Shown: one piece after another, positions 56,386 through 64,000 of the stretch | Layout: each line of letters opens with the position of its first letter | How positions within the stretch are numbered: the first letter of the stretch is position 1 | NCBI GenBank assembly: GCA_002197995.1 | Contig: NGZR01000001.1 | Location: 5,456,001 to 5,520,000, forward strand | Direction of reading: 5' to 3' | DNA from: Gaeumannomyces sp. JS-464 | Taxonomy: Eukaryota; Ascomycota; Sordariomycetes; Magnaporthales; Magnaporthaceae | Length of the DNA stretch: 64,000 nucleotides | The notes under the pieces: model-generated | Seen by the model: only the letters and a program-made list of their open reading frames with translations | Database searches by the model: none | Told to the model about the DNA's origin: nothing | Program-made: the position numbers and the translations under genes

Positions 56386-58732
56386 ATGGTTTATTCCCGG
56401 CTCCTCCTCGCCGCGGCCACGCTGGTCAGCGGCGGCTCGGCAATCCTGACGTGGGATCAGGCCTACGCCAAAGCCAACGCGGCGCTGTCGCGTCTGTCGC
56501 AGCAGGACAAGATCGGCATCGTCACGGGCGTCGGCTGGGACAAGGGCCCTTGCGTCGGCAACACGAGCCCCGTCTCCTCCATCAACTACCCGCAGCTGTG
56601 CCTCCAGGACGGCCCCACGGGCGTCCGCTTCGCCACGAGCGTCACGGCTTTCACTCCAGGAATCCAAGCGGCCTCGACATGGGACGTCGATCTCATGCGC
56701 CAGCGCGGCCAGTTCCAGGCCGCGGAGGCCAAAGGCTGCGGTGTTCACGTCCTGCTATCCCCCGTTGCCGGTGCCTGGGCAAGATTGCGCAGGGCGGGCG
56801 CAACTGGGAGGGCTTCGGGCCAGACCCCTACCTAACTGGGATCGGGATGCAGGTGGACCATCGAGGGCATGCAGGAGGCGGGCGTGCAGGCGACGGCCAA
56901 GCACTACCTGGTCAACGAGCAGGAACTCAACCGCGTGACTATGAGCTCCAACGTTGACGACCGGACGCTCCACGAGCTGTACCTCTGGCCCTTTGCCGAC
57001 GCCGTCAAGGCCAATGTCGCCGCCGTCATGTGCTCGTACAACAAGATAAACGGCACCTGGGCCTGCGAGAGCCAGAGCGCCATGCAGCGGCTGCTCAAGG
57101 ACCAGCTCGGCTTCCGGGGGTACATCATGGTGAGAAGATGGTGTTTTCTTACCAGTTGATTCTTTACTCACGGGGCTGCCTATTTGCTAACGTTTCCGTG
57201 TACACTGTTCCATAGTCGGACTGGAACGCGCAGCACACGACGCTAGGCAGCGCCAACGGCGGCATGGACATGACGATGCCAGGCACTGATTTCAACGGAA
57301 GGAATATTCTCTGGGGCCCCCAGCTGAACACCGCTGTCAACAGCGGCCAGGTCCCGCGGGCCCGGCTCGACGACATGGTCAAGCGCATCCTCGCGGCCTG
57401 GTATCTCGTCGGGCAGGACCAAAACTACCCCCGCATCAACCTCGGCGCCAACGTCCAGGGCAACCACAAGAACAACGTCCGGGCCGTGGCGCGGGACGGC
57501 ATCGTCCTGCTCCGCAACGAGGGCAACATACTGCCGCTCAAGTCGCCCCGCCGCATCGCCATCGTGGGCTCGTCGGCCGTTAACAACCCGCGCGGCATCA
57601 ACTCCTGCGTCGACCGCGGCTGCAACGACGGCGCCCTGGGCATGGGGTGGGGCTCGGGCACTACAAACTACCCCTACCTGGTGGCGCCGGCCGACGCGCT
57701 GCAGGCGAGGGCGCGCCAGGACGGCACGACGGTGTCCCTGAGTGCGAGCGACAGCACCTCCAACGTGGCCAACACTGTGCGCGACGCCGACGTCGCTTTC
57801 GTCTTTATTACTAGTAACAGCGGCGAGGGCTACATCAAGGTCGGCGAGCACGCCGGCGACCGTGCCAACCTGGACCCGTGGCACAACGGCAACCAGCTCG
57901 TGCAGGCCGTGGCCCAGGCGAACAAGAATGTCGTTGTTGTCGTCCACTCGGTCGGCCCCATCATCCTCGAGACCATCCTCAACACGCCCGGCGTCAGGGC
58001 TGTCGTTTGGGCGGGGCTCCCGGGACAGGAGAGCGGCAATGCGCTGGTGGACGTCTTATACGGGCTCGTCAGCCCCAACGGCAAGCTGCCTTACACTATT
58101 GCCAAGTCACCGGGCGACTACGGCACCGCAGTCGTCAGTGGTGACGACAACTTCCGTGAGGGTGTGTTCATCGACTACCGCCACTTTGACCGTGAGAACA
58201 TTGCCCCGCGCTTCGAGTTTGGCTTTGGCCTCTGTAAGTCTTGCTCTCCCATGTTGCTGCTTTCGAACTACCGCGGAAACCCAAACTAACACATGGAATC
58301 CTCGTGCCATGACCAGCCTACACAAACTTCACATACAGCGACATCACGGTCACGTCGACAGCACGCGCCGGCGCCGCCACCGGCGCCGTCGAGCCCGGCG
58401 GCAGGGCGGACCTGTGGCAGACGGTGGCGACGGTGACGACCCGGGTGACCAACTCTGGAGGTATCGAGGGCAGCGAGGTCGCGCAGCTCTACGTGTCGTA
58501 CCCGACGACCGGCGGGGTGCCGCCGCAGCCGCCGAGGCAGCTCCGCGGCTTCGCCAAGCTCAAGCTCGCCCCGGGCGCCAGCGGCACCGCCACCTTTAAG
58601 ATCCGGAGGCGCGATCTCAGCTACTGGGACACTGCTCAGCAAAACTGGATCTTGCCCGCCGGCACCTTTGGCGTCGACGTCGGGGCCAGCAGCAGGGACC
58701 TCAGGCTTAAGAGCAGCATCACATCGGGGTAG
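56386..58732 (+). CDS. GH3 beta-glucosidase, secreted (two compensating frameshifts)
   Basis: Releases glucose from cellobiose and other beta-glucosides. Signal peptide VYSRLLLAAATLVSGGSA, then the GH3 N-domain with QLCLQDGPTGVRF and ATAKHYLVNEQE. The nucleophile Asp lies in SDWNAQHTT, after the first intron (57130-57215). The alpha/beta sandwich continues with VLLRNEGNILPL and WAGLPGQESGNAL. The fibronectin III-like C-domain follows the second intron (58234-58316) with TNFTYSDITVT and VAQLYVSYP. One C is missing near 56774 (SPVAGALGKIAQGG is read across it) and one base is extra near 56851-56853; exon 1 length is unchanged and phases close at 725 residues. Confidence 0.92.
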
Positions 58733-59554
58733 AACAGGGGCCGTTTTTGTCTTTGCCTCTCTGATTTTCATAGTCTCTCACTCCATGGGGAGTCTTTTGG
58801 TCAGGTTGCAGGCTGGTCTGGTTCCCATTGGTCTGGTCACAACCAGTTAGCAGCACCTTGCAAGTCAGGTTCGAGCGTTTGGTATCCTCCATTGACTGGG
58901 TACACACGCGAATAATCACAAAGTGCCCATATGATTCCACTCCCATCTCCGGTTGTGGCTCTCGTGCCGAGTCTTGGTGACATAACTCGGAAATTAGCAC
59001 CATGAGAGAAAGATATTGAAGCCCCCAGTCTACCCATATATATCCCCCATTGACAGCATACCCCGGCTTGACCGCATGTGATCAATCGATCCCCAGAGCG
59101 ACCCAAGCTCGTGGCCTTGTAGTACGGCCCCATACCCCATACTCCATAAACCCCCCAATTACGAGCCTTTTTGGCTCCCCAGTATCCCCGCAAGCTGGGG
59201 CAACGTCATTTCCCAAGCGACAAGCTGCTTTGCCGCCGTCGATGCGACCGCACGTTGCTTTCCCCGACTCAGCCATCTCCGCACCCATTCCGCACAGTCG
59301 CGCCGGGAAAACTGGGGGGACGCACCCCTGGAGGGCGGCTCAACGGGCTCCGTTCATCAATTTGGGCCGAGGCAACGCTGTGTTGTGGGCCACCACGATT
59401 TGGCATCCAAGCAACCGGGCAGTCCACTTCAACCCCCCGGACTGCGGGCGCATCCGTCGTTTGTTGATAAATAGCCCCTCGAGATGCCCCGTCCCTCTTT
59501 TCCACAGTCCGTCTCTGGACTGCGCGCTCCTCTCCAGGCACAGCCCAGCCCAAG
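58733..59554. other. intergenic region (GH5 promoter)
   Basis: No gene. An AT element (GATAAATAG at about 59464) sits some 90 nt before the GH5 start and may act as its TATA box. Confidence 0.5.
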
Positions 59555-60978
59555 ATGCTCTTTGGACCCTGTGGACTCCTGCCCCTTGGCCTCCTGGCCA
59601 GCGCGGCCTTGGGCGCTCCCTCGTCCGTGGCCCCGCGCGCGGCTCCTCGTGGCTTCGTGACGGTCGAGGGCCAGAAGTTCAAGCTTGACGGCAAGGACTT
59701 TTACTTTGCAGGCTCCAATGCCTACTACTTCCCATTCAATGGCGTTAGTTACCTGCAACCACCATGATGGGGCCTGCTTTTGCCGTGGCATCCCCATCCA
59801 TCCATATCTGGATCCAAATAACTAACACCCACAACCTGCTATACAGAACCAGGCCGACGTGGAGAAGGGCCTGCAGGCGGCCAAGGATGCCGGCCTGAAG
59901 GTTTTCCGTACCTGGGGTTTTAATGACAAGAACCAGACGTACAACCCCAACGGTCTCCCCAAGTACAACGCCGCCAACGAGGTCACCTTCCAGACTTGGG
60001 CCAACAACGGGCGCTCGACCATCAACGTGCAGCCGTTCGACAAGGTGGTCAACGCCGCCTCCAAGACCGGCATGAAGCTCGTCGTCGCCCTGACCAACAA
60101 CTGGGCCGACTACGGCGGCATGGACGTGTACACCGTCAACCTGGGCGGGAAGTACCACGATGACGTATGCATTTCACCGAAAGCCCCCTCTGCATTTTCT
60201 TTGACATCTCGAATTGCATTTTCCCATCTGCTAACCCGCGCTCCCACACCACCGCCACCGCCAGTTCTACCGCGTGCCGCGCATCAAGGACGCCTTCAAG
60301 CGCTACGTGCGCGAGATGGTGACGCGCTACAAGGACAACCCGGCCATTATGGCGTGGGAGCTCGCCAACGAGCCCCGCTGCGGCGCCGACGCCAAGCGCA
60401 ACCTGCCGCGCAGCGGCGGCTGCACCCCGGCCACCATCTCGGCCTGGATCGACGAGATGAGCGCCTTCATCAAGTCCATCGACCCCAACCACCTCGTCAC
60501 CTGGGGCGGCGAGGGCGGCTTCAACGTCGCGGGCAACAGCGACGGCTTCTACAGCGGCGGCGACGGCGGCGACTTTGACCACGAGCTGGCGCTCAAGAAC
60601 ATCGACTTTGGCACCTTCCACACGTACCCGGACTGGTGGGGGAAATCGGTCGCCTGGACGGACCAGTGGATCCGCGACCACGCCGCGTCGGGCCGCAAGG
60701 TCGGGAAGCCCGTCGTGCACGAGGAGTACGGCTGGATGACGCCCACAGCGCGCAGGGACCAGACGGGTACCACGAGGCCCGAGTCGCGGCTCCAGGTCAT
60801 TGGCGGCTGGCAAAAGATCCAGGTCGAGGAGAAGATGTCGGATATGTACTGGCAGTACGGGTACTCGGGCTATTCGTACGGCCGCAACCACGACGACGGC
60901 TTCACCATCTTCCTCGACGATGCCGAGGCGCAGCAGCTGGTCTACTCTCATGCCAAGGCTATGAACGCCTTGAATTGA
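59555..60978 (+). CDS. GH5_7 endo-beta-1,4-mannanase, secreted, no CBM
   Basis: Hydrolyses the backbone of mannans. Exons are 59555-59743, 59847-60164 and 60265-60978, with introns of 103 and 100 nt in phase, giving 406 residues. Signal peptide [18 protein letters not shown] and a short propeptide ending in PRAAPRG. Subfamily 7 landmarks are [24 protein letters not shown], the acid/base Glu in [21 protein letters not shown] and the nucleophile Glu in KPVVHEEYG, followed by [13 protein letters not shown]. It ends at the catalytic barrel; there is no CBM1 or linker. No frame damage. It is divergent to nothing and lies 0.8 kb downstream of the GH3 gene on the same strand. Confidence 0.94.
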
Positions 60979-61319
60979 GAGTTGAAGCAGACCCGGCTTG
61001 TGTCCGGTTAAAGGACCGTGGGTGCTGACCTGGTGTTATTCTTGGTTATGCGAGGCTGCTTTCTTGTCGATGGATGCCTATCGTATGGAGGAATACTGTG
61101 AACCACCCAGCCGTATTTTTGTCACAAAACAGTGATCAGCCACGGGGCGCTATCTCTCGGCACATGGCGAAAACCTGCCATCGATCCCCTTTCTAGACGC
61201 CTACCTCTCTACCCTGCTCGGCAGGCCTCTGTATACATGGGCAGAAGGTCCCCCTACCTTCTACCGTCTCTTTTGTCATGTGGAGAGCCATATAGCAGTT
61301 AATATTCAGGCACCCTGGA
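60979..61319. other. convergent 3' intergenic region
   Basis: No gene; 3' ends of the mannanase and the transporter face each other. Confidence 0.5.
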
Positions 61320-63190
61320 CTAGGCTTTTCGTGCCTTGTTAGGCGCTGGCAGCTCGACATGTTCCATCGCGCCGCCGCGTTTCTCCCCGAAATCAACCAC
61401 CCCTCCCTTTTCCGCGTGTCGGATGTCCTCCTTGCCCATGCACCGGTACTTCTTGAACCTGCGGACAGGCAGTCGCGCGTTGAACATCTCGTCGAGCTCC
61501 TCCAGCGTTCTGTTTGCAGTCTCGGGCATAAAGAGATAGAAAAAGGCGACGCAAAGAAAGTTGGAAGCCGCCCAGATATAGCAGTATTGTGCTCCCTGTT
61601 GAATAGGCCAACACAGATGCACGTGTCAGCCATAGCTTTTGCGCCACAGGTAAAAAATCGAAATGTGACCGCTTCCCGTAGCAGGAAGCTGAAAGTTTAA
61701 AGGCTAACACTTACCCAGTTCAGTGCGGTCGGATTGATGAAATACGGAGAGCAAAAGGACGTCAGCCAAGCGAGGACGTAGCCAAGCGAGGTCGCAGACC
61801 CGACGGCATACGCCCGCAGGCGCGTGCTTACAACCTCGGTCGCGACAGGATAGCTGGCAGCGCCAACGCCGGCGTTGTAAAAGAACTTGTGCAGCGTTAG
61901 GAACGCCACGAGCGAGTTTGTCGCCACCGCGGACCCGGCCCCCGCCGCCGTGTACGCGACGGCGGTGCCCAGCTGTGCGAGCCCGCAGGCGCCGGCGCCG
62001 GCGACCAGCACGGCGCGGCGGCCGAGCCGCAGGCGGCCCATGGCGAGCATGCCCAGGTTGACGCCGACGAAGCCCATGCACGTCGTCATGATGGAGTACT
62101 CGAACCCCTTGCCGACGCCGCCCTGGATCAGGAAGTAGGTCTGGTACGCGATCAGGAACCAGATGCCCGACGCCGTCTGCGCCGCGATGACGGCGTGGCA
62201 CAGGAGCGTCCGCCGCAGGTCCGCGCCCCGGAACATGTCGGCGAACCCGACGCCGCGCGCCGTCCGCTCCTCCTCGTGTATCCCAGCCAGCATCTCGGCC
62301 AGCTCCGCCTCCAGCGCTGCTGCTGTCGGGGTGGTGTTGCCAGCCGCTGCCGCCTCGGGCTGTTTGGGTTCCGGCCTCAGCCTGGCGAGGGCTTCACGTG
62401 CGGCGCCCTCGCTTCCCCTGTGCGCCAGCCAGCGCGGGCTTTCGGGGACGAAGACCAGGGCCAGGCTGAGGAGGGCGGGGACGATGAGGAGGCAGCCGAT
62501 GGGGATCTGGTACGACCGCTTGTCGGCGTACGCCCGCGTGTAGTTGACCACGATGCTGCCAACGATGGACCCGATATTAACCCACCAGGCGAACAAGGCG
62601 ACAATGACGCCCCTGAGCGGGGCCGGCGCGGCCTCGGCCGTGTAGACGTTTGAAAAGGTGACGAGGAAGCCGTTGCTGACGCCGAGCACCAGGCGGCCCA
62701 GGTACAGGGCGTTGGTGTCGGTCGTCGCCATCATGATGACGCACGAGACCATGTTCAGGAGGCACGCGAGCCAGAGGCCGTGCCGGCGCCCGAACCAGCG
62801 CGAGAAGAAGCCGGCGCAGAGGGAGGACAGGAACGAGCCCAGCGTCAACAGCGATGCGATCAGCTGCTGGACTGTTGGCTATCGACCCAGGCGGAAAATG
62901 GGGAGAAGGCGACGGGGTTAGCTCCTTGTCCTCTACCTCGCTCTCCTGGTCCCGGGCCCGCGGTCTCTCGGATATTGGCCTACATTGATCCCGTACCCCG
63001 TGGGGTTCCTCGGGTCCTCGTACCCAAACACTCTCAGAAACCCAGGCATGGCCTGCAGGGCGCCGACAGCGGCGCTATCGAAGCCGTACTGCATGTTGGC
63101 GATGCCCACGATCCAACAAATCAAGAGGCATTTCCGGTGTATCCAAAGGGAGTTGGTCTCGATGGAGGAGGTCCAGGTTGGCTTGGACAT
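61320..63190 (-). CDS. MFS sugar transporter
   Basis: Sugar-porter of the MFS, 548 residues from three exons: 63190-62984, 62878-61715 and 61595-61320 (introns of 105 and 119 nt). The first junction restores GYGINPTVQQLIASLLTLGS, which fixes the donor at GTAGGC instead of a later GTAGAG. Signatures are MQYGFDSAAVGALQ in TM1, RWFGRRHGLW, PESPRWLAHRG after TM6, and MPETANRTLEELDEMF after TM12. The central loop has an Ala/Glu-rich insert (AAAAGNTTPTAAALEAEL). The start Met at 63190 is plausible, though an upstream exon cannot be excluded. Its position next to GH3 and GH5 genes suggests uptake of released sugars. Confidence 0.92.
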
Positions 63191-64000
63191 GTTGAAGTCG
63201 GGTGTAAAAGCCTAGAGCAATGCCCCGAAAAGAGTTTGAGGCAGACTTTTGAGTTGCCTTGGCCTCGAATCCGAGTGATGCGAAGTTTCAAGAAGCTCCT
63301 CCTTCTCCTCCTCTCGCTGGTTTGTTTCATTAGAGCACACCACCAGTTAGAGGCCGAGGCTCTCCGAAGCTGGGTTTCCTCGATGGTCACCCAGCTTCGG
63401 AGGAATGCCGCCGAGCGAGCTATGGCCAATCTCCTCTTTGAGGAGCTCCAGGAATTTGGAGATGCTTGTTTCTTCCCCGCAGCTCTGGGGCATGGCCGTT
63501 TCTCAAGAGATCGCCAAAAATGCGGGGGAGTGTGCGGGGACACGGGCTCCTTCCGATTGTGGATGGCCGGTTGGGTTCTATTGAAGCACATTTGGGGTTC
63601 TTGAGATGATACATGTAAAATCCAGGTAGGGACTACGAGACAACCAACAAGTCGGTTATGCGTTCTGCGTGGTGTACTAATACAAAGAAAGCAGGCCTCA
63701 CTAAGGAAGTAAACAGATGTACACAACCTGAACGCCGGTGGTCATTTTTCCGTTGATCCAAAACTAGACAGAGTTGGAATTGAACCAAGACAGACATACA
63801 AATAGGAGGCGAGGTAGGCACCTAGGGAAGCCGAGTATTCGCGGTGCATCTGATTTCAGGCCCTCAAGTGGCGGCAGGGTGTCAGAGAGCCGTTGTGCTG
63901 CCGTGCGGTGACTAGGCTCTGTTGTGCGACGCCCTCGGGAGGCACGGCGGTGGACACTTCCTCCACAAGCATCTCCGGAAGAACCAAACTCTCTGACGGG
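63191..64000. other. upstream region of the MFS gene to window end
   Basis: No gene supported. It includes the hairpin below. Confidence 0.5.
63362..63402. repeat. Perfect 14-bp inverted repeat (hairpin)
   Basis: Arms 63362-63375 and 63389-63402 (CTCCGAAGCTGGGT and its complement) with a 13-nt loop. No associated gene; function unknown. Confidence 0.8.

Noticed and set aside
53268..58732. Aspartic protease and GH3 as pseudogenes
   Set aside because: Each has one missing and one extra base that compensate, with all catalytic motifs and splice phases intact; error is more likely than decay.
1..64000. Transposon, CRISPR array, viral or plasmid sequence
   Set aside because: No reverse transcriptase, transposase or integrase motifs, no terminal repeats flanking an element, and no regularly spaced short repeats were seen.

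Overview
This window is nuclear DNA of a filamentous ascomycete, most likely a Sordariomycete. It has single genes with short GT-AG introns (54 to 371 nt, mostly 70 to 130 nt), GC-rich coding sequence, no operons, a family profile of HET, HeLo, GH7, GH5_7, GH3, MFS sugar transporters and GPI-anchored wall proteins, and fungal housekeeping genes (BOS1, THI80, MIA40, OM14-like). I cannot name the genus. I recognise no rRNA, complete tRNA, intact transposon or CRISPR array.

Layout. 0.1-6.5 kb: sugar transporter, GPI-type wall protein, secreted M28 aminopeptidase, small secreted protein. 7.6-8.5 kb: decayed secreted-protein gene. 9.5-15 kb: FAD monooxygenase, F-box/DUF-type protein, PAP2 lipid phosphatase. 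17-25 kb: expansin-like secreted protein, HeLo-domain protein, Rossmann oxidoreductase, GPI protein, HET-domain protein; this is an allorecognition-flavoured stretch. 26-31.4 kb: proline-rich secreted protein, GH7 endoglucanase, GMC oxidoreductase relic. 32.5-40.2 kb: a secreted three-repeat peptide precursor, a small coiled-coil gene, an amidoligase, a zinc alcohol dehydrogenase and a class V PLP enzyme. 40.6-49.6 kb: housekeeping block (BOS1, THI80, MIA40, OM14-like, polyQ Myb/SANT-like protein). 49.6-53.3 kb: gene-free. 53.3-63.2 kb: secreted aspartic protease, GH3 beta-glucosidase, GH5_7 mannanase, sugar transporter.

Two points matter most. First, the gene at 32.5 kb encodes a signal peptide plus three copies of C-M-A-(L/I)-G-P-M-C, each behind a dibasic or R-A-R processing site. 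That is the architecture of an alpha-pheromone precursor or a Kex2-processed RiPP precursor. The neighbouring amidoligase, dehydrogenase and C-S-lyase-like PLP enzyme lie on the same strand and could form a peptide-modification cluster; this is inference.

Second, about half of the genes, including essential-type genes such as MIA40, carry one or two single-base indels, mostly one base missing from a short homopolymer. Each can be bridged to a full-length family-like protein whose exon phases then close. This looks like sequencing or assembly error rather than decay, and gene calls here must be read with that in mind.
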